Positions 1 to 8,483 of a DNA stretch of 64,000 nucleotides are shown here, piece by piece. The notes beneath the pieces are model-generated. The model had not been told where the DNA came from. It worked only from the letters and a program-made list of their open reading frames with translations, and searched no databases. The stretch's first letter is position 1. Every line of letters starts with the position of its first letter. The stretch is from Candidatus Koribacter versatilis Ellin345 (lineage in GTDB: Bacteria > Acidobacteriota > Terriglobia > Terriglobales > Acidobacteriaceae), in contig NC_008009.1 in NCBI RefSeq assembly GCF_000014005.1, positions 2,852,001 through 2,916,000 of the forward strand, read 5' to 3'. The position numbers and the translations under genes are program-made.

Positions 1-451
1 GTTCGAATAGGCGCAGGGTGTGGCCCATGGGCGCCGTATCTACGATCACTTCGTCGTAATCGGATTCGAGCAGGTCGTGGATCGCCAGCAGCGCCGCGAC
101 TTCCGCCATTCCGGGCAGAGCGCTGTCGAGCAGTGGCGCGATCTCGTCGCGCGTGAACAAAGATCCGCTCTCAAGGATACGTAGAATGCCTTCACGCTGC
201 GCGGCGAGAAACTCTTCGACTGCCGCCGAGGCATCGAGTTCCCGGGCGTACAACGCACCTTTGGCTTTCAGTTTTTTTGGAGTATCGCCGAGCTTGGTTT
301 CAAGCACATCGGCGAGCGAGTGTGCAGGATCGGTCGAGAGCAGCAGCGTCTTCGCGCGCGGGTGTGTGTTCGCCGTGTGCAGCGCAAGCGACGCCGCTAC
401 GGTCGTCTTGCCGACGCCGCCTTTTCCGATCACGAATGTGAAACTTGGCAC
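1..451 (-). CDS. arsA: ArsA/GET3-type anion-pump ATPase (C-terminus beyond window)
   Basis: About 150 N-terminal residues are visible. They begin MPSFTFVIGKGGVGKTT, the deviant Walker A (GKGGVGKTT) of the ArsA/GET3 branch of the SIMIBI ATPases, followed by the LLLSTDPAHSLADVLE switch region typical of the same family and, at the edge, the switch DTAPMGHTLRLFE. The start is GTG at 451, preceded by an AG-rich stretch; 37 nt separate it from the upstream kinase stop, so it is probably the last visible gene of the stressosome operon. Bacterial ArsA-like proteins act in arsenite efflux, but many soil-bacterial copies have no arsenic context, and none is visible here. The gene has no stop inside the window. 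The family call is firm; the function is not. Confidence 0.85.
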   Translation of the reverse strand, partial: MPSFTFVIGKGGVGKTTVAASLALHTANTHPRAKTLLLSTDPAHSLADVLETKLGDTPKKLKAKGALYARELDASAAVEEFLAAQREGILRILESGSLFTRDEIAPLLDSALPGMAEVAALLAIHDLLESDYDEVIVDTAPMGHTLRLFE

Positions 452-488
452 GGTCTCTCAATCTCGCACGCCGCGCGCGACCGCGCAA

Positions 489-1982
489 CTACGCGTGCGG
501 ATTCACCAGAGGCAGGAAGATGGAGAAGCAGGTCCCGTGACCTGCGCCAGATTGCGACGAGCGCACCCGCATATAGCCGCCATGCTTGTGCACGATCCCG
601 TTCGACACCCACAGCCCCAGGCCGGTTCCCTTCTCCTGCTTGGTGGTGAAGAACGGCTCGAAGATCTGCTTGAGCTTGTTGCGGGGAATGCCCGAACCGG
701 TGTCGCTGATCATGAAGCGCACACCCTCGCGCCCGTTTCGCCAGTCGCGGCCTTTATGGATGTGCAGCCAGATTCTCCCCTTGGTGCCGACCGCCTCCAT
801 TGCGTTGAGAATCAAGTTCGAGATCACCTGCCGCATTTCGCCGGCGTGGCCTCGCAGCATGATCTTCGCCTGGTAGCGACGGACCACTTCAATTTCGGCG
901 GCCTTCAGTTTGCGCTCCATCACACCCAGCACGCCTTCGGCGACGTCGGAAAGGCTGAATTCGCCGGCGTTGCTCGACTGCCGATAAAACCCGAGCGTCT
1001 GCTTCGAGATGTGGGTCACGCGCGACAGTTCCGCCTGCGCCATGTCCACGTAGCGCCGCGTGTCGTTGTCGAGGCTGGGCGATACGCTGATCAGGTAAAC
1101 GAGGTTGGTAATCGCCTCCAGCGGATTATTGATCTCGTGCGCGATGGTCGCAGCCATGCGGCCGGTGCTCGCCAGCTTCTCGGTCGCGCGCAGTGCTTCT
1201 TCTGAACGCTTGCGTTCACCGATGTCGCGGAACGATACGACGACGCCTTCGACCTCACCGCCGACTGCATACGGCGATGCCGTGTATTCGATGGTCAGCG
1301 GGTATCCGTCTTTTCGGACAAAAACCGACTCCAGCGTTCCCTTCAGATCTCCGGAAAACTTCGCAACCGGGCACGATTGCTTTGCGCATGACGACAAATT
1401 GCGGTGCACCAGGTCGTGAAAGCGGAAACCGCGGATGGTCTCGCTCGGATAACCCAGCAACCGCTCCGCTGCGCTGTTCGCGTAACAGATGCATCCGTCG
1501 CGGTCCATGCGCAACAAGCCTTCCGCGAGACTGTGCAGCACCGCATGAAGTTCCGCCCGCGCTGCTTCAATCTCTGACGTTTGCCGCGCGGCGCGGTCTT
1601 CGGCGGCGCGCATCCGCAGCATCGCCCTCACATTCGCCAACAACTCAGGGCCTTCCAGCGGAGGCGTGAGGTATCCGTCCGCTCCGCCTTCCAGGCCCAT
1701 CACTTTGTGGCGGGGCGAAACATACGATGCGGACATCTGCAGGATTGGAATGGAACGTGTTGCCGGATCGCTCTTGATGCGGCGACAGACCTCGTAGCCA
1801 TCCAGATCGGGGAGGCCGACATCGAGCAGGATGAGATCAGGGCGCGCCGATGCTTTCTGCAGCGCCTCTTCTCCGCTGGTGGCTTCTTCCACCCTGTACC
1901 CACCGGTCCGGAGCACCCGGCTGAGCGCGTAGCGCTGCGCGTCGGTGTCGTCAACGAGAAGGATGGTTGCGGCTTCCTGCAA
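489..1982 (-). CDS. Hybrid sensor kinase: receiver-PAS-HisKA-HATPase
   Basis: 497 aa, cytoplasmic (no membrane segment seen). An N-terminal receiver (about residues 6-122) has phospho-acceptor D54 (ILLDVGLPD). A short helix and a PAS domain (about 145-255, with the CPV motif near 205) follow, then HisKA with H282 in AHEINNPLEA and a HATPase with GTGLGLWVS. The receiver is odd: where the conserved Lys of the LTKP motif is expected the protein has LTPP, so phosphorylation-coupled switching may be altered. The stop is immediately followed by ArsA and the start abuts the stop of the upstream kinase, showing one transcription unit with the rsb genes. It probably receives phosphate or conformational input from the stressosome output; that is an inference from position. 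Confidence 0.88.
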   Translation of the reverse strand: MQEAATILLVDDTDAQRYALSRVLRTGGYRVEEATSGEEALQKASARPDLILLDVGLPDLDGYEVCRRIKSDPATRSIPILQMSASYVSPRHKVMGLEGGADGYLTPPLEGPELLANVRAMLRMRAAEDRAARQTSEIEAARAELHAVLHSLAEGLLRMDRDGCICYANSAAERLLGYPSETIRGFRFHDLVHRNLSSCAKQSCPVAKFSGDLKGTLESVFVRKDGYPLTIEYTASPYAVGGEVEGVVVSFRDIGERKRSEEALRATEKLASTGRMAATIAHEINNPLEAITNLVYLISVSPSLDNDTRRYVDMAQAELSRVTHISKQTLGFYRQSSNAGEFSLSDVAEGVLGVMERKLKAAEIEVVRRYQAKIMLRGHAGEMRQVISNLILNAMEAVGTKGRIWLHIHKGRDWRNGREGVRFMISDTGSGIPRNKLKQIFEPFFTTKQEKGTGLGLWVSNGIVHKHGGYMRVRSSQSGAGHGTCFSIFLPLVNPHA

Positions 1983-3794
1983 CTATACCTCCCGCCGACC
2001 GGCGATCATGTCCAGGCCTGCTTTTGCCATCGCATCATAAATTGCGCGCAGCGAGTCGTCCCGCGAAGAACTCTCTTTGGAGATGATTGCCACCGCGTTC
2101 ATCAGGAGTCTTTCTCGCTCGTCGTCGTCCAGTGCTTTCGAGGTGTGGATGATGACGGGAATCGGCGCTGTCGTCGGATTTGCCTTCAGCTGCTGCAGGG
2201 TCTCTTCTCCCAGCATGCCGGGCATAATCAAGTCCAGGAAGATCGCCGCAGGACGACGGCTCTCCGCCAACTGCAGCCCCGATTCTCCACCTGTCGCTTC
2301 CATCACTCTAAAGTTCGATGCACGTAACAGGTTTCGGAGAACGTATCGCGATATCTCTTCATCGTCGATTATCAGTACTAAAGGAGATGCCTCCCGCAGC
2401 GCCGAAGCCGCAGCTGTACCCGATTCGTGCAGCTTCTCCATCGAATCGGAGTAGACCCGCGGAATGATTGCGGAAAACACCGAGCCTTTGCCCGTCTCAC
2501 TCTCCAGAGATACGCTCCCGCCTAGTAGTTCGGCGAACTTCTTGGTGAGCGGCAGCCCGAGTCCGGTGCCCTTGTTCCGGCGCTGCAGCGCGTTTTCAAT
2601 CTGCGTGAACTCCTCGAAGACGCGTACCTGGTCAGATTTCGCGATTCCGATACCGCTATCACGCACTGAGAAGATCACGGTATCGTGCTGACCCAATCGT
2701 GCCGTGACTGCGACTTCCCCGCCCTGCGTGAACTTCAGCGCATTCGAGATGAAGTTGCGCAGGATCTGGGAGACCTTGCTCTCGTCGGTCCAGAGCACGC
2801 CGATCTCCGGCGCGTCTTCAAAGGTCAACGAGACTTCCGGGTTCGTGAGCAGCGGCCGCAGCATGCCGCGCAAGGCGCCGAAGAGCGCGTTCACGCGGAA
2901 TTCGTTCGGGTACACCGTCACTTTGCCCGCTTCAATCTTCGCGAGATCAAGGAGATCGTTCACTAGTTCCAGCAGCGTGTCTGCCGAACGACGAATGTAG
3001 GTGACCTGCTTCTCCTGTTCGCTGCCAAGGTCGCCGTCCACGCGGTCGAGCAGCAGCTGGCTCAAGCTGATGATGGAGTTCAGCGGGGTGCGGAACTCGT
3101 GGCTCATGTTCGACAGGAAGCGCGTCTTAAGTTCCGAGGTGCGCTGCAGGAAGCCGGCGCGCTCATCGAGCTCGGCATAGAGCGCCACCACGCCACGATT
3201 GGTGTCGTCGAGTTCGTGGTTCAGATGGTCGAGCTCCGCGTTCTTCTGGCGCAACTGTTCCATCGCAGCCATCAGTTCGCGGTTCTGCTCTTCCAGTTCG
3301 TTGAGCAGGTTCTTCGGCTTTTCCGATTTCAGCTTATCTAGAACCGCGCGGACTTCGGCTTCTTTAAACAGGCGGCGCGCTGATAATCGCTTCGACACGC
3401 GTACCCGCGTGCCTTTTCCCGGTGTGGACTCGATATCAAACTCGTCCATGAGTCTGCGCGTACCGATCAGTCCCATGCCGAGGCCGGTATTCAATACATA
3501 ACGCCCACGCAGAATACGCTGCAAGTCCTCGATCCCCGGGCCCTGGTCAACAACTTCCACAACCAGGCTCTGCGGCTGGTCGAGGTGTCCGAGGCCGGGC
3601 GCCAGGTCGAAGTAGACTTCGCCTCCGCCGGCATAGCGAAACGCATTGCGCGCCAATTCGGAGGTCGCCGTCGCAATCCGAACCTGGTCCTGCGGGTCGA
3701 AGTTGAGCAGGGTACCGATCTCACGCGCGATCTGCCGCGCCTGGACGACATCGTCTTCATGATGCAGTGGCAACGAATAGAGGCGTGTGGACAC
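1983..3794 (-). CDS. RsbW/RsbT-like ATPase fused to histidine kinase and receiver
   Basis: 603 aa with four parts. Residues 1-135 are an anti-sigma-type HATPase (N-box TSELARNAFRYAGGG, G-box DQGPGIED and GLGMGLIGTRRL). Residues 160-225 are predicted coiled coil. HisKA has H232 (SNMSHEFRTPLNS) and a standard HATPase follows (GTGLGLPLTKKFAELLGG). The C-terminal receiver, from about 470, carries IIDDEE and the acceptor Asp in IFLDLIMPG. It directly follows the RsbX-like gene (2-nt gap) and abuts the next kinase. The N-terminal module duplicates the RsbT fold, so this kinase may be the partner that RsbT activates or that binds RsbS. In known stressosomes RsbT targets RsbU phosphatase; this operon has kinases in that place. 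Confidence 0.88.
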   Translation of the reverse strand: MSTRLYSLPLHHEDDVVQARQIAREIGTLLNFDPQDQVRIATATSELARNAFRYAGGGEVYFDLAPGLGHLDQPQSLVVEVVDQGPGIEDLQRILRGRYVLNTGLGMGLIGTRRLMDEFDIESTPGKGTRVRVSKRLSARRLFKEAEVRAVLDKLKSEKPKNLLNELEEQNRELMAAMEQLRQKNAELDHLNHELDDTNRGVVALYAELDERAGFLQRTSELKTRFLSNMSHEFRTPLNSIISLSQLLLDRVDGDLGSEQEKQVTYIRRSADTLLELVNDLLDLAKIEAGKVTVYPNEFRVNALFGALRGMLRPLLTNPEVSLTFEDAPEIGVLWTDESKVSQILRNFISNALKFTQGGEVAVTARLGQHDTVIFSVRDSGIGIAKSDQVRVFEEFTQIENALQRRNKGTGLGLPLTKKFAELLGGSVSLESETGKGSVFSAIIPRVYSDSMEKLHESGTAAASALREASPLVLIIDDEEISRYVLRNLLRASNFRVMEATGGESGLQLAESRRPAAIFLDLIMPGMLGEETLQQLKANPTTAPIPVIIHTSKALDDDERERLLMNAVAIISKESSSRDDSLRAIYDAMAKAGLDMIAGRREV

Positions 3795-3796
3795 AG

Positions 3797-4825
3797 CTAG
3801 TTCCTCTCTACTCTCTCGCGCGAGATCAGTACCGTCGCGTCATCGCGATGGCGGGTGAAGTCGCGGTAAATTACTGCCGCTCCCAGTAACGGAGAGCGCG
3901 ACAGCAACCCGGGATACTTCAACAGGTTTGCCTGCGTCGAGATGCCGTCACTGAACATCAGCAGCGTCGCCCCGGCCGGCCATTCATACATGAAGTCCTG
4001 CATCCGCGCCATCGTATGCCCAATGATCCCGCTATGCGAAACCATGCTCTGGGATTTCGACGGGGTAATCACGGAACCGCTCACATTGCCTACACCGGCG
4101 AACTGCAGCTTCCGCTTGTAGCGGTCGATGGAAGCAACACTCATGGCTGCGCCGCGGGTTTTCCGTAATGCGAAATGCGCTTCTTCGAGAATGTCGATCG
4201 CGCTTACCGATTCCACTCGGCCAAACGCAGCCAAGGCCTCGTCCGCCGCTTCTGCAGCGCCGGGACCGTGACCGAGGCCATCCACGATCATGTAAATGGA
4301 ATGGGTATTGGTATGACGTTCGGCCCAGCCATCTCCACACCGGGTTTCGCCCGGGTACGGCACCATCACCACGCCGGTATCCATGCGCGAATTGCGGGAA
4401 TCCTGCGGCTTCTTGCCGGCCGCGATGCGGCAATGCACCACGGTCCCCGAGCCTGGGACAGAGTAGATTTCGAACAGATCGGACATGCGCTGCATGGCGC
4501 CCATGCCGGTACCCGGAGTTCCGCTCGTGGAAAACCCGTCACGCATGCACGCCTCCACATCCTGCATGCCTTTGCCCTTATCGAGTGCGAGCACGTCGAG
4601 GGTGGCGCTATCCGCGGAGCGCGAACCGCGCAGCAGCATCTCTCCGCCATGGCCATGCTTGACGAGGTTCTTGGCCGCTTCTGTCACTACGATGGAGGCC
4701 CGCCCAACGTCGCTTTCCTGCATGCCTTCCAACGCGGCCAGGCGCGCCGCTTCACGACGCGCCAACCCAGGTTGCGTTTCTTCCTGCACAACTATTGGGA
4801 CGAAGTATGGGGAGCTCATTTCCAT
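3797..4825 (-). CDS. RsbT-like HATPase fused to PP2C phosphatase (RsbX/SpoIIE-like)
   Basis: 342 aa. Residues 1-125 form an anti-sigma-type HATPase (ASIVVTEAAKNLVKHGHGG, then GTGMGAMQRMSDLFEIYS). Residues about 150-342 are a PPM/SpoIIE-type serine phosphatase with the metal-binding Asp in MIVDGLGHGPGA, the second in LLMFSDGIS and the C-terminal RDDATVLISRE. RsbX dephosphorylates RsbS and RsbR in Bacillus and resets the stressosome; the C-terminal half fits that role. It overlaps the rsbT stop by 10 nt, so translation is likely coupled. ATG at 4825 or an in-frame ATG two codons later could be the start. The fusion of a switch kinase fold to an RsbX-like phosphatase is a family-level inference from motifs. 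Confidence 0.87.
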   Translation of the reverse strand: MEMSSPYFVPIVVQEETQPGLARREAARLAALEGMQESDVGRASIVVTEAAKNLVKHGHGGEMLLRGSRSADSATLDVLALDKGKGMQDVEACMRDGFSTSGTPGTGMGAMQRMSDLFEIYSVPGSGTVVHCRIAAGKKPQDSRNSRMDTGVVMVPYPGETRCGDGWAERHTNTHSIYMIVDGLGHGPGAAEAADEALAAFGRVESVSAIDILEEAHFALRKTRGAAMSVASIDRYKRKLQFAGVGNVSGSVITPSKSQSMVSHSGIIGHTMARMQDFMYEWPAGATLLMFSDGISTQANLLKYPGLLSRSPLLGAAVIYRDFTRHRDDATVLISRERVERN

Positions 4826-5220
4826 CGGGTGATCGTTATTCGCGTACCTTTGCCGGGAGCAGACTCAATCTCGAAATCGTTGACCAGGCGTCGCGCGCCT
4901 CCTAGTCCCAATCCCAAGCCGCCACCCGTCGTATATCCATCTTTGAGCGCCAATTGCACGTCGGGGATACCCGGACCCTGGTCATCGAAGATCAACCGCA
5001 GGCCCTTGCGCGGATTTTCTTCAATCTGGATGACGCTGACGGTGCCGCCCCCGCCGTAATCGAGGGTATTGCGGGCGAGTTCGCTGGCTGCGGTGACGAT
5101 CTTAGTCTGGTCCACCAGGCTGAAGCCCAACGCCATCGCCGCCGAGCGCACTGCCTGCCGCGCTACCACGACATCGGTGGCAGTCTGTATCCCCAAGTGC
5201 TCTGTTTTGACGACGGGCAT
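4816..5220 (-). CDS. rsbT: RsbT serine/threonine switch kinase
   Basis: 134 aa, the usual length for RsbT. It is a single HATPase of the GHKL anti-sigma type with the N-box TAASELARNTLDYGGGG, G1 box DDQGPGIPDV and the lid GGGLGLGLGGARRLVNDFEIES. RsbT phosphorylates RsbS and RsbR in the stressosome, leaves the complex, and activates a downstream effector. The gene follows rsbS with 3 nt between and overlaps the RsbX-like gene, the conserved R-S-T order of stressosome operons. Two further RsbT-like modules occur as fusions in the next two genes, so assigning the free RsbT to this gene rests on its single-domain length and its place after rsbS. Confidence 0.92.
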   Translation of the reverse strand: MPVVKTEHLGIQTATDVVVARQAVRSAAMALGFSLVDQTKIVTAASELARNTLDYGGGGTVSVIQIEENPRKGLRLIFDDQGPGIPDVQLALKDGYTTGGGLGLGLGGARRLVNDFEIESAPGKGTRITITRWK

Positions 5221-5223
5221 CTC

Positions 5224-5652
5224 TTACTCTCCGGCCTCGGCGTCCACTTCATCTTCTTCGCTGTCGTGCTCGTCCTCGTCGCCTTCGCCCGACATCTCAC
5301 GCACTTCGCGGCGGATCAACTCCATGCCGCGCTCCACGTTGAGGGCAGCGCGCACTCCAGGCAGGGACAATCCCAGTTCCACGAGGGTGATGGCCACCGC
5401 CGGTTGCATGCCGACGACCACCGTCGCCGCATCGAGCACGCGCGACATGGCGGCGATATTGCCGAGCATCCGGCCGATAAACGAGTCCACAATCTCCAAC
5501 GCGGAGATGTCAATCAGCACGCCGCGGGCACTGTGTTGAACGATTTTGTTGGTGAGGTCGTCTTGCAGCTGCATCGCCAGGCGGTCGTGCATGTCCACCT
5601 GGATGGTGACCAGCAGGAACTCCCCCATGCGGAGAATCGGTATGCGTTCCAT
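5224..5652 (-). CDS. rsbS: RsbS STAS-domain stressosome scaffold
   Basis: 142 aa with one STAS domain (residues 1-115). The motif LIDISALEIVDSFIGRML contains the Ser that RsbT phosphorylates in characterised RsbS proteins. The C-terminal 25 residues are an acidic Glu/Asp tail (GEGDEDEHDSEEDEVDAE) not present in Bacillus RsbS, possibly affecting particle surface or partner binding. It lies 9 nt after rsbR and 3 nt before rsbT, so the three are co-transcribed. The role as the minimal stressosome core is well supported; the tail's role is unknown. Confidence 0.92.
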   Translation of the reverse strand: MERIPILRMGEFLLVTIQVDMHDRLAMQLQDDLTNKIVQHSARGVLIDISALEIVDSFIGRMLGNIAAMSRVLDAATVVVGMQPAVAITLVELGLSLPGVRAALNVERGMELIRREVREMSGEGDEDEHDSEEDEVDAEAGE

Positions 5653-5661
5653 GCGTGGCTC

Positions 5662-6528
5662 CTACGCCCTTTTCCCGTTCTTCTTTTTCTTGCCGAAGGT
5701 GCCGATCGAGTTCCCGGTGCGCGCCAGTGCGACTCGGAAAGCGTCGGCCAGCGTCGCCTTGGTGGCAACGTCCGCGAGGTCCACGCCAAGATGCACGATG
5801 GTCTGTGCCGTCTGCGGACGAATGCCGCTGATGATGCAGTCGGCGCCCATCAACCGCGCCGCGGTTACGGTCTTGATCAAATGCTGCGCCACTAGCGTGT
5901 CCACCGTGGGTACGCCGGTAATATCAATGATTGCAACCTCGGAACCAGTTTCGACAATGCGCTGTAGCAGCGACTCCATCACGATCTGGGTGCGGGCGCT
6001 ATCGAGCGTGCCGATGAGCGGCAGCGCCAGCACACCGTCCCACAACTTCACGACCGGCGTGGAAAGCTCAAGCATTTCCTGTTGCTGGCGGGCGATGACT
6101 TCCTCCCGCGACTTCTGGAAGATCTCAGTCGTATAAATCCCGAGACGGTCGATGAGCTCGCCGATACCCCAGCTCTCATCGGCCAGCTCCTGGGGATTTG
6201 TGAGTTCCGCTCGCAGCACCGAGAAAATCGGCCTTTTCAGAGACAGCACATAGGCCGCAACTTCCGAGGGAGAAAACCCCTGCTGTGCGCGCGCTCTCGA
6301 GATCTCTGCCAGTTGATCGCGCAAACGCGACCATTCTTGTCCGCGGACTTCGTTGACGCTCCCGCTGCGCATGCCCTCCACGAGCAGCGAAAGCAACACG
6401 CTCGACTGGCTCAGCAGATCGCGGTCGTTCATCAGGTCGGTCCGCCGCGTGGCGGTCGACATCTCTTTCATCCAGTTTTGCAGGATGTCAGTTTCGTGCT
6501 TCCGAATAATTTCGGGAACTCGGCTCAT
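5662..6528 (-). CDS. rsbR: RsbR co-antagonist (RsbRD N-terminal domain plus STAS)
   Basis: 288 aa from ATG at 6528, chosen because GGAG lies about 8 nt upstream and the longer reading frame adds only unlikely sequence. Residues 1-150 are a helical RsbRD_N-type domain beginning MSRVPEIIRKHETDILQNWM (no haem or LOV motif seen). Residues 165-275 are a STAS domain with both known phosphorylation contexts, GVPTVDTLVAQHL and SGIRPQTAQTIVHLG. The Thr residues match those phosphorylated by RsbT in Bacillus RsbR. The C-terminus is basic (GKKKKNGKR). First gene of the operon; the upstream gap (6529-6669) should hold the promoter. The sensory input cannot be told from the sequence. Confidence 0.92.
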   Translation of the reverse strand: MSRVPEIIRKHETDILQNWMKEMSTATRRTDLMNDRDLLSQSSVLLSLLVEGMRSGSVNEVRGQEWSRLRDQLAEISRARAQQGFSPSEVAAYVLSLKRPIFSVLRAELTNPQELADESWGIGELIDRLGIYTTEIFQKSREEVIARQQQEMLELSTPVVKLWDGVLALPLIGTLDSARTQIVMESLLQRIVETGSEVAIIDITGVPTVDTLVAQHLIKTVTAARLMGADCIISGIRPQTAQTIVHLGVDLADVATKATLADAFRVALARTGNSIGTFGKKKKNGKRA

Positions 6529-6669
6529 GGTCGCTCCAAGAATGTACTTGGGAATGTTTGTACGGATTTCCCAGGATGGTGCCGCTTCAGCAAAGCGCAG
6601 TACGTGCGAAAGTCCCCTCACGCGGGGACAGCATTGTCTCACACAGAAAATTCCAGATGTGTCTCTGGA

Positions 6670-7734
6670 TCAATGGCCGTTGGATGCGTAGTGCGGAGGC
6701 GGAGTTGTATCCGGAGGCTCTGCTGGCGGGCCTCCGGGCACTGGGGCTCCGGTCTTGCCGGTGTCTCTCGGATCGTTGGATGTGCCTGCGCCCGGGCGGG
6801 GGTCTTCTGGGTGTTCACCCGGCGCGAGTAGCGTGGGCTTCTTGCCGCGCTTCCCTTCACCTTCCGCCACGGTTTGCGGTTGCTCGGTCTCTTTCGCGGC
6901 GAGCTCGACTTCGGGTTCGGTCTTTACTACCTTCTCGCCGGTGACCTTCATCACCGTGAGCATGGCGACAGTCGGTCCGATAAAGCGAACGAACTTCACT
7001 TCTTCCGGCGGCGTGCCGTAGATCCACTCTTCGTAATCGCGCCCCTGGTCATCTTTGTCGCGATAGCGCTTCGGGGGACGTCCCAGTGAGAACTGGACCA
7101 TGTCCTTGTCCATGCCGACCAGCACTTCATGGTTCGTGATGGCTGCCTGGACCTTGGGCGGCAGTTTCTTGGCGTAGGCTTCCGCCACGGTCATCGAAGT
7201 GAAGTCGAAGATCGGCGAGAGCATTTCTTTCACCTGATCGGGCGTGACGTCGGGAATGTAGTCGTGGAATTCAAGGACCACCACCGAGCCCTGCGAAGTC
7301 AGCGCCTGGCCATTGGGTTGCCCAATAGGCACTTCACCACCCATGCCGACCACGGAGATATGCTGATACCACTTCAACCCTTTGCGCGGACCGCCGTTGA
7401 TCTCGAAGACGATCTTGTCGCCCTCGAAGCGCATGTCGGTGATGAGGATGCGATCGCCGGTACTCGCTGCGGCACCCTCTCGCGCTACAAGGTTGCCCAG
7501 CTCCATCGGTCCGGGACTGATCTTTCCGTCTTTGAGCTTGAGACCCTTTTTGCCTTGCGGAAAAGCGACTTTGGTATATGCGTGTTCGGCCTGGAGGGCG
7601 CGGATCAGCATCACGCGGTGCTCGTCGGTAATCTTCGGAGCCTTGTTGGTAGGTTGCTGCGAATTCGCAACGATGGAAGCACAGAGCACCCCCACGATTG
7701 CCAATGTGATCCGAAGTGCTGACAGCCGGCTCAT
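6670..7734 (-). CDS. Exported protein of unknown function, Pro-rich C-terminus
   Basis: 354 aa with a clear Sec signal peptide (SRLSALRITLAIVGVLCA, cleavage likely after NSQ or ANS). The central part (40-265) is soluble, mixed alpha/beta, with no motif I can name. The last 70 residues are low-complexity: Lys/Glu-rich, then Gly/Pro-rich, ending PGGPPAEPPDTTPPPHY. Such tails often span or anchor in the cell envelope. It ends 141 nt before rsbR on the same strand and could share its promoter region, but the gap argues for separate transcription. Divergent from the DUF2062 gene. I do not recognise the family. Confidence 0.7.
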   Translation of the reverse strand: MSRLSALRITLAIVGVLCASIVANSQQPTNKAPKITDEHRVMLIRALQAEHAYTKVAFPQGKKGLKLKDGKISPGPMELGNLVAREGAAASTGDRILITDMRFEGDKIVFEINGGPRKGLKWYQHISVVGMGGEVPIGQPNGQALTSQGSVVVLEFHDYIPDVTPDQVKEMLSPIFDFTSMTVAEAYAKKLPPKVQAAITNHEVLVGMDKDMVQFSLGRPPKRYRDKDDQGRDYEEWIYGTPPEEVKFVRFIGPTVAMLTVMKVTGEKVVKTEPEVELAAKETEQPQTVAEGEGKRGKKPTLLAPGEHPEDPRPGAGTSNDPRDTGKTGAPVPGGPPAEPPDTTPPPHYASNGH

Positions 7735-7846
7735 GGGAACCCCGCGATGGGAGCCATTCTATACCCAAACTTGGGTGCCTGGAACGGTTCCTCAGCTCAG
7801 GAAATAAGATGCGAAACGGCTCCGGGACGCCTATCTATTTGCGCGG

Positions 7847-8359
7847 ATGAACGTCGGCGCGCACGCCCTGCCTCCGGGCGCATCCAAGCACCTGATGATT
7901 GCCCGCAGCCGTTCGCTCACAACTAATACTGGCGAGTCCACCTCGAGAACGGCCTGGACCGTCGCCCTCGGCTTCGCCATCGGCCTCTTCCCCCTGCTCG
8001 GCGTGACCACCATCGTGTGCGCCATCCTCGCCCGCATGCTGCGACTGAAGCAGACGGCCATCCAGTTCGGAAACTACGCGGCCTTGCCGTTTCAAATCGC
8101 GTTGCTGGTTCCATTGCTCCGTCTAGGCGAGCGCATCACCCACGCACAACGGTTTGTCTTCGACCCTCCAGCGCTGCTGCAAGGCTTCCCGCATATCCCA
8201 GAATCCACCGCGCGTGCCGTGGTCATGGCCCAGTGGCACATGATTGCCGGCTGGGCGTTATTGGCTCCCCTGGCTTTCGTGCTGGCAGGACTACTCGCGC
8301 AAGCGGTGTTGCGACGACGTGAGCGAGGTGGAATTGTGGTGGGTCGGCGCGCGGCCTAG
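7847..8359 (+). CDS. DUF2062-family membrane protein
   Basis: 170 aa. The stretch from residue 35 (AWTVALGFAIGLFPLLGVTT) matches the DUF2062 signature, with its conserved glycine- and Pro-rich first helix, and three hydrophobic segments follow (about 40-62, 74-92, 128-152). The C-terminus is Arg-rich and cytoplasmic by the positive-inside rule. DUF2062 proteins are small inner-membrane proteins of unknown role, often next to glycosyltransferases; no such neighbour is seen. The next gene follows on the same strand after about 120 nt. Confidence 0.78.
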   Translation: MNVGAHALPPGASKHLMIARSRSLTTNTGESTSRTAWTVALGFAIGLFPLLGVTTIVCAILARMLRLKQTAIQFGNYAALPFQIALLVPLLRLGERITHAQRFVFDPPALLQGFPHIPESTARAVVMAQWHMIAGWALLAPLAFVLAGLLAQAVLRRRERGGIVVGRRAA

Positions 8360-8483
8360 GCGGGTACATGGTCCACACGAAGGCAACGGCCGGGCTCGAA
8401 GATCGCGCTTCCCTGATTTCCCCAGATCTCCAATGCTGCGAATACAGGCGGCTTGGCGAACGTTTGGAGTAGAATCCTGCGCC

